The notes: generated from the letters alone by a model not told the origin. A DNA stretch of 64,000 nt from Megaustenia siamemsis (GCA_032433765.1 JAVIAB010000124.1:73519746-73583745); one strand, 5' to 3'; shown: positions 31,705 through 43,299, numbered from the stretch's first letter. Numbers and translations are program-made.

Positions 31705-33490
31705 TACTTATTTTAGTGTTTGTTGAATCGATGTTATAGTTTTATAGTTGGTTGAGTAATATTTTAGAATAAAATAATTCTGCATGATTTTTTAATATGC
31801 ATTTTTTTCATGAATCTGTCCTTTGTTATTCAATTATATATTCAAATTACCATTGTTGCCTTAATTATTTTACTTTTTTCATCCACTTTATACACTAAAA
31901 ATATGTCATGAAATGCAGGTTTTCATATTCTAAAACTAAAAATTTTCCGGGAAAGCATGAAGAGCCCCCTTATGCTCACACCTTGTCACGAGGGGTCAGA
32001 AGGGGGCGCGAAAACTGACTTTGTACCCGAGCGCTGAAAACCCTAGCTACGTCTCTGCACACAAGTGAAGTGAATTCTTTCTGGATATCGAAGGAGTCAC
32101 TGGGGAAGAGAACTTGACAACCCCTCCTCTCATTCGTCGTCAGCCAACTTCTACTCCCTTATTGCATTTTTTTGGGTCCCGTTTGTCTTTTGGTGTCCAA
32201 GCGACCACATCGATCTAATCACTAGGCACTTTGGCTCTGACCACGTCCTTTTCAGGGCTTCAATTCTTGACACTCTTATCTTTCCATTTGGAGCACAACA
32301 TCATGATTTGACTAAATTAAATATTCTTTTTGTGTTTGCGGTAGTTATTCGTTGTCTTGTATTTGAAAAAGGCCTTGACAGAAACATAATAGTTTCTCTT
32401 GTCTCTCTATAGGTTTAGCTTCTTGAACCATTGCATGTTTATTTTTCTAGAAGCTTTACTGACGTTATCCCGCACAATATTTTTTTTATTTTCTTGAGAT
32501 AATCTAATGTAAACCGATTCGGACTAGAATGCATTTAAGAACTTACAGTAAATCAGTTAACGCAACACGCTATAAATAAGCAGAAATCGAATTATGGCGA
32601 GACTGATGTGTAGAGTTTGAATAAGTGAAAGACAGTTTTTGGACAGTGAAGCCACGTTTCGGTTAGTTAGGGAAAGACTTCAGTAGAAAACTCAACCATG
32701 TATTAATTAGGTCGCAAAAGCGAAACGGCAAACTACTGGGTTATTCAGAACGAACGTTGACTTTACACCAACAGACAAATGATAATTATAGTCGAGTAAT
32801 TATTGTCAAGACAAATATAGTCAAGTTAATATAGCTCCACTAACTAGGAGAATCAAAATAAATAAATTTACAGATTGAGAATTAGTGTCAACTTCTTGAG
32901 TCATGAGTGAAACTTGAGAGCCTGCAATACAGAAAAAAAAGTAAGGCATTGCTAGACATAGTGGCAAGAATTGTTGTGTAGACTGAGTAACAGACTACCG
33001 CAAATCTCCAGAGTAAGAGTAAATATATATATATATATACACTGGGTAAAGAGGACAGCGCCAAGTTTATTCTGAATACCTTAAGAGAAGAGGAGAGTGG
33101 GTGGACATTGATGCATACATTGAGAGACTGAAGAGTTTAACGGTGGAAAAAGGATATTGTCGATTCGGAGTGCTTAGTTGGAAAAGCAGATATACCTACA
33201 GTCAATACCTCACTACATAAATAATCAAAGCTGTCTGCATACCCTTCGAAAAATGTTGGACCAGAGGGTAGAGCTGGTATGGGGAAACCTCGACTGCAAT
33301 GAAACTTTTTCCATGGACAGAATAGTTCAAGAAAGGCATTCGTGTACGACAGGGTATGGACAGATAGGTTCGATCAGAAATTTTGCAGAGAATAAGTTTA
33401 TTTAGCATGTGCCAAATATACTCAAAATACTCATTTTAAAAATGTTTAATAAATTTAACCGTTAACAGCTTTATATACTTTTTAAGTTTG
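31705..33490. other. No gene recognised (1.8 kb)
   Basis: AT-rich. A GGGGTCAGAAGGGGGCGCG block with 'CCTAGCTACGTCTCTG' (31990-32060) looks like an old DNA-transposon end. A (TA)n run lies near 33023-33039. Short frames show no family features. Confidence 0.4.
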
Positions 33491-33496
33491 TCTTTA

Positions 33497-34996
33497 ATAC
33501 TCCTATATGGCCCTTTTCGTCTTGTCAGACGGTCTAGTGGAGGCTATTGTGTATTTTTTTAGGTTTTGTTTTTGTTGAACAGCTTCTCTCGTGGCTAATT
33601 CTATCAATATTTGACAAACACACGCGGTCACATAATGAACAAGTCAGGCTCGTTGATCCACAGGGTTTTCCATCATTTTTCATGAGTCTTTTCTCTTCAA
33701 AGTTTTGCCTTAGCACAGTCTCAAATGATGTTACACCGTTCCTTATACAAGTTCTCCATGATGTGCGATTACTTGCCAGATATTCCCAGTCATTTTCACA
33801 TATGGAGAAGTCTTTCAGAGATGATTTGCAGATATCTCTATATCGTAATTTAGGTCTGCCGATTTGTCTTTTTCCGTGTTTTAGCTCGCCATATAGTATT
33901 TGCCTAGGAATGCGCTTTTCTTCCATTCGTTGGACATGCCCCAGCCATCTTAGCCTTCGACTTCTGAGCATCGACATGATTGTTAGGGTCTTAGCACGTT
34001 GCAGGACAGTTAAGTTGGTTATTTTGTCCTGCCATTTCATGTGCATTATTTTGCGGAGACATCGCATGTAGAAGACATTTAGTCTTTTTTCCTGGCTTGA
34101 GTATGTTGTCCAGGTTTCAGATCCATATAATAGTGTGCTAAGCACACAAGTTTGATATATTAAGAGTTTAGTCTTTAGTGTTAGTTTCGTGTTGTTCCAG
34201 GCTCTTTCAGTGAGTTTGCCGAAGGTCGTAGCTGCCTTACCAATTCGACTGTTTATTTCTTCATCAAGAGAGATGGTTTGCGTAACTGTGGATCCAAGAT
34301 ATGTAAATTTATGTACTGATTCTAGTAGACAATCTTTTAGAGTAATAAATAGAGGTTTGATTTCGCCTTGACTTAGTATTACTGTCTTCTGAACATTAAT
34401 TGACAGTGAAAAAATGTCGCACGCTTTGTCCAGGTTGTTGATCAGCGACTGTAGTGTGGCTTCACTATGAGCGACCAGGGCTGCATTGTCAGCAAATAAA
34501 AATTCTTTAAGTAGGGCAAGATTTGTTTTTGGTTTTTGCTCTTAGTCGTGCTAAGTTGAACAGTGGGCCATCTGGTCTAGTGCGAATGTAAATATCTCCT
34601 GAGCTGTTTTCGAAGGCGTAATTTAGGAGGGCAGCAAAAAATATACCAAAAAGGGTGGGGGCGAGGACACATCCCTGTTTCACTCCTTTGTTGACTTTGA
34701 AATTCTCTGATGAACTCCCATCAAAGTACATTTTATTTTGTCTTCATGGAAGGACATAATCAGCCTAAGTAATTTAGGAGGGCAGCCTATGCCTTCTAAC
34801 ACCCTGTAGAGCCCATCTCTGTTTACTGAGTCGAAGGCCTTTGTTACATCCACAAAGGCAATATAGAGAGGCATATTTTGATCTCGACATTTTTCTTGCA
34901 GTTGTGTAAGTGTGAAAATCATGTCTATGGTAGATCTCCCGGCTCTGAAGCCGCATTAAGACTCGGGAAGAACACGTTCTGCATAATGCTCCTATA
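33497..34996 (-). mobile_element. LINE F copy, 1.48 kb, imperfect TSD
   Basis: The body (33508-34985) is bounded by ATACTCCTATA (33497-33507) and ATGCTCCTATA (34986-34996). The minus strand encodes RT from the fingers (ES-stop-CGFRAGRSTIDMIF near 34950), motif A AFVDVTKAFDSVNRDGLYRV, motif B GVKQGCVLAPTLFGIFFAAL and motif C LFADNAALVAHS. YLGSTV, 'LSTLLYGSETWT' and SMLRSRRLRWLGHVQRMEEK follow. The C-terminal tail is CSLCDRVCLSNIDRISHERS-C, a zinc-finger-like C-x2-C…H-x-R-x-C. Frames are broken. It is a Jockey/CR1-like LINE, to judge by layout. Confidence 0.88.
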
Positions 34997-34999
34997 ATA

Positions 35000-35245
35000 A
35001 TAATAATAACACGACAATAAAAATAAAACAAATATTAACAAATATATTTTTCCAATAAAGGTTCCATGATCGAAATTACTTTAGAAACTGCAGACTGATG
35101 ACAAATTACAAACAAACTTTAGATATTCAAAAGTAGGTCTTAGTAGTGGCGAGATTGATTTCTGTAACTTAAATAAATTTAAAAAAAAAATAATTTTTAA
35201 GGTTCCCCAAATGAAATTATATAAAAATGCAACATACTTGAACAT
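35000..35245. other. No feature recognised
   Basis: This is an AT-rich gap between LINE F and LINE C. Confidence 0.4.
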
Positions 35246-35327
35246 CATCATCATCATTAAGTACCATGCCTGCTGGCGTAGGTGATCATGTCTTTCCACA
35301 ACTTTCGATCTCGACAGATATTTATCA

Positions 35328-36300
35328 TTTTTGTTGTTGACTTCCTTTTCTAAGATTGCGGATATAGTCCACGTTCTCTCGATCGCTGCAGAAAGTGCAT
35401 TCGATGTCTGAATAATTTAGGTTTTAATTTGCACTTCTATGCGTTAAAATCAAGATATTGATCTACTTATTACATCTGCGCCGATAAAACAATGTCGTAC
35501 GCCGGCGATATTTCATTTTCGACAAATCAATTGTTGTGAATGCGACCTTCCATCGTCTGGGCTTATTCTGCGCTTTACGTCACATTGGTGCTGTTCATGA
35601 ACGTTGATGGATGTGCTTGACGCAAGTTATTTATATGTTATCATTAAATGTGAATTGCTTCGTCAGCCGCAGTTTTATCTCTTTAGGGAATTTGCACCGT
35701 GTTCTGTTCGTCGTAGGCTACATTCACTAGAGTAATCAAGAATCTAAAGGGCGCGTCATTGCTGTGCTTACATTATTATGTGTGCCAAGTCATCGTAATG
35801 GCCCATCGTAAATCCCTAGACAGACCCTACGCTAATCTTACGGTCTGTTGTTTGATGTGCGACGGGGATAATCTGACGACTAACTGTGTGGCAGGAACCA
35901 TTGCAGGCTATACATGAAAAGTGTTCCTTGTTGCAGTTTCCTCATATTCCAAGTCCATGGGGGACTGGTTAGTCTCAAGGCAAGACGCCGGCCTCGGAAC
36001 GGAGAGATTATGGGTTCAAATCTCGGCTACACTGGTTGGGATTTTTATTTATGATTTATCTCAGCGACAACCACCCCTGGACTCAGCAGTGAGGCCCGGC
36101 GTGAATCGTCAGTTACTCATCGACGAAAAAAACATGAGTACCTCCGAAGTCGGAGTTATCTGCTTGTGCGGCGAGGGACCCCTTTGCACGCGGCTGCCAG
36201 GGAAAAATGGATTAACATGCAAAACTCAGTTCCTAGTCTCTAGGGACTTCGTCAGAGTTGAAAGCTGGCGAACGCAACAACAACAATTTTTGTTGTTGAC
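35328..36300 (+). mobile_element. Composite insertion: unknown DNA + family G piece + SINE-2
   Basis: TTTTTGTTGTTGAC occurs at 35328-35341 and again at 36287-36300, flanking 945 bp. The insert consists of ~490 bp matching nothing else here, then 35836-35957, which matches the flank of family G (as at 7770-7970, with an internal deletion), then SINE-2 ending in a (CAA)n tail. The 14-bp TSD and tail directly before it suggest a single retrotransposition of a chimeric RNA. Confidence 0.75.
35959..36286 (+). mobile_element. SINE-2 copy with (CAA)n tail
   Basis: It starts GGGGACTGGTTAGTCTCAAG and has a B-box-like GGGTTCAAATCTCGG. It shares blocks with the minus-strand copy at 23.9-24.3 kb and ends CAACAACAACAA. 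Confidence 0.8.
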
Positions 36301-36830
36301 CTTCTGCCAAGCCATTCTCTTACGCTGTCTGGTATCTTTTCGTCCCTCAATTTTCCCAGTTGCCACAATATATTCCAGCTGTTTCTTTCTCATTACATGG
36401 CCAAAAAATGGTGATTATTTCTTCCTAATTTTGGAAATTAGATCTCTTTTTGCTTTGGTCTTTTTCAGAAAGTTTTGAATATTCTTCTTAGCTGTCCCTG
36501 GTATTCTCAGCATTCTTCTGTAAAACCACATTTATACAGCCTCCAGTGATTTTCTTGTCTGTTGTCCTATTGTCCATGATTCACATCCATATGTTGAAAC
36601 TTGCTCTACGTAACATTTAAGAACTGTTTTTATTGTTTATATTGTCAAAAATGGATTGCACACTATCTTCCTAATTTTTTTTGGAAAGCTGCTTTTGCAT
36701 GAGCTATTCTGTATCTCACCTCTGTTGTACATCTACCATCTGAGGTTAATATTGTTCCCAGATATTTAAATTCATTTACCTGTTTTAATATTGTTCAACT
36801 TGTCTTTATTGTGCATTGCGGTGATGTCTT

Positions 36831-37743
36831 AAAACATACTGTCTAAAATTGCTTCAAGATAATAAGAATTCACTGCGACGGCCTCTAGGTGACATCCTTT
36901 AGTTAATTAATCGTTTTCAAATTAGCATTTAACCCTCTAACAAAGTATTGCAGATCAGTCTTATGTTAAATATTATCAATATCTTTCGAAAACTATAAAG
37001 ACGAAGTTTCATATATAAACAAACTACAAATCTACAAATGCAGGCAGACAACTTCTAAAACACAAAATACCGATGACGTTAACCAATGATGGGGTTCCAC
37101 CTTTTCCTACCATCTTCATCTTGGGCAGACATTTTATTTACTATTTTTCTGTCATTTCAATTTCATTGTGTATAAAAAAAAAAGAATCTAAAACAAATAT
37201 ATATATAGAGGTTTAAAAGTTTTCTACGTAAGTATGTATGTACGTATGTCTGTTTAGGTCTCGTACAACACTTTACTTTTGTAAATTCAGTTGAAGTCTT
37301 GTATGAACAAACATAAACAGCCAAATTGAGGTATTCTCTGAAGACAAAGGCCATGATCGCCGTTCATTATATTTACTGGTTATTTCCCGCTTCGTGAAAA
37401 AAATAGGAACTTAATATCACAACAGTTCTTAGATCTGAGATAGAAAATCCTCTTGATATTTACAGCAACCATACAATGATCTGGCAACCCTATTGAGATA
37501 TTTCAATCAATTACCTCACGGCAACTGCCTTGAAATTTAAACCAAATATACAATCACGTATATCCATCACGATATTTTTGCTAGACATACAATGGCTGAG
37601 TAAACACTCTGACCAGAATACCTAGTGGCAGCTGATTTCATTCTACCTCTCAACAATTTAGAGCATTTCCGGGTAGACCCCAGAAGAAATGACAGTTTAT
37701 AAAATCGCCTACCAGGCCGTCTTTCTTGACCTTTATTCGAACC
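36831..37743. other. No gene recognised
   Basis: AT-rich; a short (TA)n near 37198-37207. No coding family resemblance. Confidence 0.4.
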
Positions 37744-38325
37744 ATCATCATCATCATCATCGAGTGCCGTCTCCGCAACGAAGGTTGGCTACCATGGAGC
37801 GCCATTCTGCTCTGTCTCTTGCTTTATGGTGCAGGTTGTCATAGGCTGATTTGTCCATCTTTTGATGTTACTCGTCCATGTTAGTCTTGGTCTGCCTCTG
37901 CCTCTTTTACCTTGTATTTTCCCCTCCAGGATTACTTTCAGTAGGCTGTTGTGTCTTTTAACATGGCCCAAAAATCACATTTGTCTTGTTTGAATTGTTC
38001 TTAGTAGTTCTCTTTTCAATTTTAGTTGTTTTAAGACTTCATCGTTTGTTTTCTTTTCCTTCCATCCAATTCTACCTATTCTTCTATATATCCACATTTC
38101 AAAGGCTTCAATTCTCTGTTTTGTTTTCTTGTTTAATGTCCATGTTCCAGCACCATATAGGAATATTGAGAAGATGTAACATTTTGTTATTCTTAGTTTT
38201 AGCCCTGGTGTTAACTGTTTTGATGTTAGTATGTTCTTCATGACATTAAAATTACTTTTTTACCATTCCTATTCTTTTGTTTATTTCAGTCGTACATTTT
38301 CCATTCAAACCATCAAATACCATAA
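37744..38325 (-). pseudogene. LINE E copy (best preserved tail)
   Basis: The minus strand 38241-37975 reads MKNILTSKQLTPGLKLRITK, LYGAGTWTLNKKTKQRIEAF, 'EMWIYRRIGRIGWKEKK' and 'KRELLRTIQTRQ'. After a frame change it gives GHVKRHNSLLKVILEGKIQG and 'RGRPRLTWTSNIKRW'. This is the RT thumb and C-terminal region only. The 3' tail is (GAT)n, seen as the ATC repeat 37744-37763. Confidence 0.82.
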
Positions 38326-38393
38326 CAATTGAGTTATTTGCGGGTCATCATCATTGCACTCCGAACATGTCCATAGGTGCTCACCATAACAAT
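38320..38393 (-). mobile_element. 54-bp LINE A insertion with 10-bp TSD
   Basis: CCATAACAAT at 38320-38329 and 38384-38393 flank 38330-38383. This is the extreme LINE A 3' end (TGAGTTATTTGCGGGTCATC… onward), matching 3593-3646. It is an extreme 5' truncation. Confidence 0.93.
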
Positions 38394-38496
38394 CTTAACA
38401 TTTATACCAACCGATCCGATCAGCTATCAGCCGTAATAACATTGTTTACCAACCAAGCATTAACCTAGCAATTCTCTTGACATTTAGACAAATCAA

Positions 38497-38566
38497 GCAC
38501 GCCCATTATAGCACGCCCATTATAGCACGCCCATTATAGCACGCCCATTATAGCACGCCCATTATA
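38497..38566. repeat. 14-bp tandem repeat x5
   Basis: Five perfect copies of GCACGCCCATTATA. Confidence 0.98.
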
Positions 38567-38649
38567 ACTCTCCCTTTAAAACAAAAAAAAAATATCAAAA
38601 ATAATGTAACATACACACACACTTTATTCAATAACTTGTTCAATAACTT

Positions 38650-40250
38650 TTGAACAGACCTGGCTCAAATAATCCTCCAGATATACTACCAGCAGAAGAA
38701 GAATTACACGTTAACTGAGGAAAACCAAGCAAAGAAGAAATAATGAAAGCCATCAAACTGTTAAAAGATGGTAAAGCCACAGGACCAGATGAAATTCCTT
38801 CGGAAGCCATCAAAGCAGATATTATCACCTCTACCAAGATGTTACATAATCTATTGGATAAAATTTGGGAGAGGGAAGAAATACCTAAAGACTGGAGAGA
38901 AGGTTATATGATCAAACTACCAAAGAAAGGAAGTTTACAGGAGTGCACAAATTATAGGGGAATTATGCTACTATCAGTGCCAGGAAAAATATTAGGCAGA
39001 ATCATTCTGGAGAGACTAAAAGAGGCTATAGAGAAACACTTGAGAGATGAACAAGCAGGTTTTAGGAAGAACAGATCATGTGCTGATCAAATAACTACTC
39101 TACGTATAATAGTTGAACAAAGTTTAGAACTAAAATCCCCACTTTATATTGGATTCATAGATTACGAAAAGGCATTTGATAGTTTAGACAGAAGAATGCT
39201 TTGGAAGTTGCTGAGTCATTATGGAATCCCCATAAAGTTTATTAACCTGATAAAAACAATGTATGAAGGAACAAAATGTAGTGTGGTGCATGAAGGACAG
39301 CTTACAGAAGCATTTGAAATAAGAACAGGAGTAAGGCAAGGATGCCTTCTGTCTCCATTTCTCTTTCTACTGGCCATAGATTGGATTATGAAAATAACTC
39401 AAAACAACAGAAATGGGATCCAGTGGTCACTGACCAAACAACTTGATGATTTAGACTTTGCTGATGACATAGCTCTCCTATCACACAGCCACCAACAGAT
39501 ACAAGATAAAATGAGTATATTAGATGAGAGATCACAACAGCTAGGACTAAAGATTAATAGAGATAAGACCAACATTATGAGAATTAATGCAGTTGGCAAT
39601 AACCAAATAAAACTAGGAGAAATACCTCTACTAGACGTACAATCTTATATATATCTGGGCAGTAATATAGATAAAGAGGGAGGAACAGAAAACGATACCA
39701 AAATAAGGATATCAAAAGCAAGAGGAGCTTTCATTGCACTGGGAAACATATGGAAATCCAAAGAAATTAGGCTAAATACAAAAATACAAATTTTCAACTC
39801 CAATGTTAAGTCGGTTCTATTATATGGCTGTGAAACATGGAGAATAACAAAATTGACAATCACGAAGGTACAGACTTTCATTAATGGATGCTTGCGCAGA
39901 ATAAAGGGATGGAAATGGCAGGACAAAGTCACAAACGTGGAATTATGGAAATGTACCGGTCAAATACCAGTGGATAAAGAAATACAGCGAAGACGATGGC
40001 GATGGATAGGACACACACTACGGAAACCAACTGAGAGTATTACACAACAGGCCCTTTTTTGGAATCCCCAGAGGAAAAGACAAAGAGGAAGACCAAGGAA
40101 TTCTTGGAGAAGACAGATTGAAGCAGAGATGAAGATGATGGGGAAGACATGGAATGATCTTAAAAGAATTGCAAAAAACAGAACGACTTGGAAAGTGTTT
40201 GTTGAAGACCTATGCTCCACTGGGAGCTAAAAGGTAGAAGAAGAAGACAC
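38650..40250 (+). mobile_element. LINE B copy, 1.6 kb, RT largely intact
   Basis: The element is 5' truncated, starting in the linker before the RT ('NRPGSNNPPDILPAEEEL' in frame with the main frame, with one TGA near 38718). It runs to the 3' end GGAGCTAAAAGGTAGAAGAA followed by GAAGA/CACACA. No endonuclease is included. A TSD could not be set because both flanks are CA-rich. Confidence 0.88.
38743..40230 (+). CDS. LINE B reverse transcriptase, uninterrupted 495 codons
   Basis: An RNA-directed DNA polymerase domain of a non-LTR retrotransposon. Ordered motifs are KLLKDGKATGPDEIPSEAIK (fingers), 'NYRGIMLLSVPGKILGRII', QAGFRKNRSCADQITTLRII, motif A YIGFIDYEKAFDSLDRRMLW, motif B TGVRQGCLLSPFLFLLAIDW, motif C LDFADDIALLSHS (both Asp present), motif D GLKINRDKTNI, motif E SYIYLGSNID, then RRWRWIGHTLRKP and GRPRNSWRRQ in the C-terminal tail. 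All catalytic positions look intact. The start shown is the first Met after a TGA; the native protein begins much further upstream, with an endonuclease not present here. It probably cannot move by itself. Confidence 0.88.
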   Translation: MKAIKLLKDGKATGPDEIPSEAIKADIITSTKMLHNLLDKIWEREEIPKDWREGYMIKLPKKGSLQECTNYRGIMLLSVPGKILGRIILERLKEAIEKHLRDEQAGFRKNRSCADQITTLRIIVEQSLELKSPLYIGFIDYEKAFDSLDRRMLWKLLSHYGIPIKFINLIKTMYEGTKCSVVHEGQLTEAFEIRTGVRQGCLLSPFLFLLAIDWIMKITQNNRNGIQWSLTKQLDDLDFADDIALLSHSHQQIQDKMSILDERSQQLGLKINRDKTNIMRINAVGNNQIKLGEIPLLDVQSYIYLGSNIDKEGGTENDTKIRISKARGAFIALGNIWKSKEIRLNTKIQIFNSNVKSVLLYGCETWRITKLTITKVQTFINGCLRRIKGWKWQDKVTNVELWKCTGQIPVDKEIQRRRWRWIGHTLRKPTESITQQALFWNPQRKRQRGRPRNSWRRQIEAEMKMMGKTWNDLKRIAKNRTTWKVFVEDLCSTGS

Positions 40251-41055
40251 ACACACGCACGCACTTAATGTATTGGAAGCAGACGGCAAATTATAAGCAA
40301 GAACCTTGTTTACTTATATCAAGAACTGATATGACTGATCAGGGACTTTCTATGATTTGAATATGTTCTCGCTATACTGACTCTTAGTCATACGCGCCCC
40401 ACTTGTTACTCATCATTTGAAGGTTAGTCCCACTGTTACACATCTTTCTTTTGATGGCTAATCCCACGGTTACACATCCTTTGATGGCTTGAAATGTTCG
40501 AATCGGAGGTTTATTTTTTTCTGGTGAGAACTTTATCAAACTCCAACATTAAACGCATATGTTGTTCACATCACTGCAATCAAATATACAATATCATACA
40601 ATAAGCAAGTAACAATTGTCGATATTCCAATAAGATTGACTAGCCCTCATTGCAGCTGATATGGAAAAAAAAAAGAGAAATAAAAAAAAGCATTGACTAG
40701 TACAACGAGCAACTGGTCTAGAAATGAATTATCTGGCAGTAAGGCAATGCTGTCTTTGTGTTGCTCCGTTTGAAACTATCAGTTATTTTCTTCTCCTCTG
40801 TTACCTCAGATGCCGTACGATTTCTGAATCTCACTGACGCTACATTACGTCTCAATGCGACATGTGATTTTTTTTTGTAATTTCTCACACAAAAAAATAT
40901 TATCTGCAGATTGCTGAAACTGTAGAGATATCGAGTGATTGCTGTACTTCTGTGCTTGTTTAAATATTTCTTGCCATAAACAATGTTACGAGCTCGAAAA
41001 CCCACTTGAGAACATCGATCTTATTTGTGTCAACAGTGGCTGTGGCAGCAGAATC
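40251..41055. other. No gene recognised
   Basis: There is a local imprecise repeat of 'TTTGATGGCTAATCCCAC' near 40430-40480. Otherwise it is featureless. Confidence 0.4.
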
Positions 41056-43283
41056 GACTAGAGCATGGATGGCCAATTAGGTGCCCGCGGGCCACAAGTG
41101 ACCTGCGACGTCCTTTTTTTGGCCCGCGGCGGATGAAAAATAAAATCAGGTTGCATTGTGCAAAATGTCCTGGGTAAAATTGATTTAAAATTTGTTACAT
41201 TAACTTCTACCGTGGAGAAAGCTAACTGAAATATTCGCTAGTAGACCTATGTTTAAAACTCGGAACATTCTAGTAGTTAGTTTAACGTCGAATTCCCGTC
41301 ATTCCCGGCCCATTCTTTTATTACCTTTTGATCATCCTGCGACCGACTTAAACAAGGAAGAAGCCAACGAATGGTTCTAGAGCCGACTCTCGGTTCAGCG
41401 AGTTCAAACAGTTTCCACCAAGAAATACTGTCAGTCACCCACCTCCTCCACCCCAACACATTCACCTCACACTTATTTTACTTTCAGTTTCTTTCTCTCC
41501 AAACCTCTTTTCATCAGTCAAAATTATATATCCGATCTGATCATTCTGATTTTGTCGAGTTACAGTGAACAGTTCCATTTTAACAGGAAACAGTGCTATT
41601 GTTGTAATCTGTGTTTTCATTGTCTGTTGCTTCGGTCGTGATATAATATGAACAATAAACGTTAATTAAATGAAAAAATCGGATTTTTTCTTGAGAAATG
41701 GGAACATGATTTTTTATTTATCAACCAGAAGGATAGCAAACCGCTGTGCCTTGTGTGTTTGCAAGTGTTGTCTGTAAATAAAGAGTATAATCTTAAACGG
41801 CATTACACACAGCATCACGCCGCTAAATACAAGGACTACATTGGTACAATACGTTCTACACTTGTGTGCGATTTGAAGAAAAAGGTTAGTGCTCAGAAAT
41901 CTGTTTTTACTACATTAACAGCAAAACAAACAAGTTCCTTGATGGCATTGTTTGTTGTAAACGCAGAGATAGCGAAATAAAAAAAAATCATTATGTGACG
42001 GTGACTCCATTGCCCAGCATTACACTGCATTATACACCAGGAGGCGCTGTGTGGCAAGATTCTAGACGCGGAGGATGTTATGAAAACTGTAATAAAGTGT
42101 ATGAATTTAATAAAAGGCGGGATCGGTCTTTGACACACCGACAGTTTATAAATTTTCTATCAGAAGTTGAGGCGGTAAATGGCGATTTGGTGCTCTACAC
42201 ATAAGTACGCTGGCTAAGCAGAGGGAATTGTTTGAGGCGGTTTTTTGCTTTGAGAAACGAGATAAAGCAGTTTTTAGAGAAACATGATACCAACAAAGAA
42301 CTGATCAGAAAAATGTCTGATCCACATTTTAACAGCGTATTGGCCTTTTTAACTGATATCACCCAGCACATGAATGAACTCAACGTGAAGCTACAGGGAC
42401 GCTCACAAACAGTCTCAGATTTGGTAGGACACCTAGATGGATTTATAAGTCAACTAAAAGTTTTTAGATTTACCCTGGCCAAAGAAAACTTCATTCATTT
42501 TCCTTCGTGCAAAGAATTGATTGAGGAGCTCAGTGACACTGATTTCAAATTTTCTGTATTAATGTTAGACAAACTATTGGAGCAATTCAATGAACGATTT
42601 TCTGACTTCAGTGGTATACGACCAGAACTGGCATTGTTTAACAACCCTATGAAGTGTGACATTTTCCAACAACATGACACTTTTCAGTTGGAATTATGTA
42701 ACCTCCAAAGTGACCCCTTTTTCCAATCAAGGATGGAGATAGGAGTTGACTTTTGGAAACTTGTGCCACAGGAAAAATATCCCGTATTGAGTGATTTCAG
42801 TTTGAAAATTACTTCTATGTTCGGAAGCACATATATATGTGAATGCGCTTTTTCAACAATGAAGGAGATTAAATCGTCACAAAGAAACCGACTCACTGAT
42901 GGCCACCTTCAGGATTTATTACGAATATCATCATCATCTTTACACATTGACTTTGATGAACTTGTTGCTGCACATGAACGTCCACATTGTTCTCATTAAG
43001 GTTTGTTACATGTCAACTTTAAAATGACCTAGCTAAAACATGTTTGTTAAACAATATAAATAGCAAATTTTATTCATTTTTATAAATGAACTAGGCATTT
43101 TTAAGTCTGTTGCAATAAAATGATTTATGTAAGCAAATAATGCCGATAAATAACAAAAATATTACCTTAAAACAAATGCCAAGTTTATTTGTTTTTATGT
43201 TGTTATGTCGTGGCCCGCCACAAAAAAAAATAATAAAAAAGGGGACTGCCATTTGAAAGAAATTGGCCATCCCTGGACTAGAG
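41056..43283 (+). mobile_element. hAT element, 2,212 bp, perfect 8-bp TSD
   Basis: GACTAGAG at 41056-41063 and 43276-43283 flanks the element (41064-43275). The ends CATGGATGGCCAAT and ATTGGCCATCCCTG form the TIR. Subterminal 'GGCCCGC' blocks occur on both sides. It contains a BED-type zinc finger remnant and the C-terminal half of a hAT transposase related to the GTF2IRD2/ZBED group. Confidence 0.95.
41670..42999 (+). pseudogene. hAT transposase (GTF2IRD2/ZBED-like), internally deleted
   Basis: 41700-41980 holds the N-terminal zinc finger: FINQKDSKPLCLVCLQVLSV, then 'LKRHYTQHHAAKY' (C-x2-C…H-x4-H). A gap then removes the first half of the catalytic core. From about 42080, out-of-frame pieces read 'LTHRQFINFLSEVEAVNGDL', a TAA, then VRWLSRGNCLRRFFALRNEI. 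From 42232 a 255-codon frame covers the C-terminal region to the hAT dimerisation-type motif ('FGSTYICECAFSTMKEIKSS', 'RNRLTDGHLQDLLRIS'). The first catalytic Asp region is missing and stops are present, so it is not active. Confidence 0.88.
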
Positions 43284-43299
43284 AATTATGACCCTGTTA

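Larger units (their letters stand above)
35246..36830 (-). mobile_element. LINE C fragment split by a 945-bp retro-insertion
   Basis: The 3' end (35246-35341) starts with CATCATCATCATCATTAAGT and the 'GGCGTAGGTGATCATGTCT' block. The rest (36287-36830) continues with 'CTTCTGCCAAGCCATTCTCT', the broken FFGHVM region and RT thumb. Many stops. The interruption is described separately. Confidence 0.85.

Noticed and set aside
33178..33405. 75-codon frame in the gene-poor 31.7-33.5-kb stretch
   Set aside because: No recognisable motif, no repeat copy elsewhere and no sign of codon constraint.
42232..42999. A domesticated host gene of the GTF2IRD2 type
   Set aside because: It sits inside perfect hAT termini and TSDs, and its upstream half has stops and a deletion.
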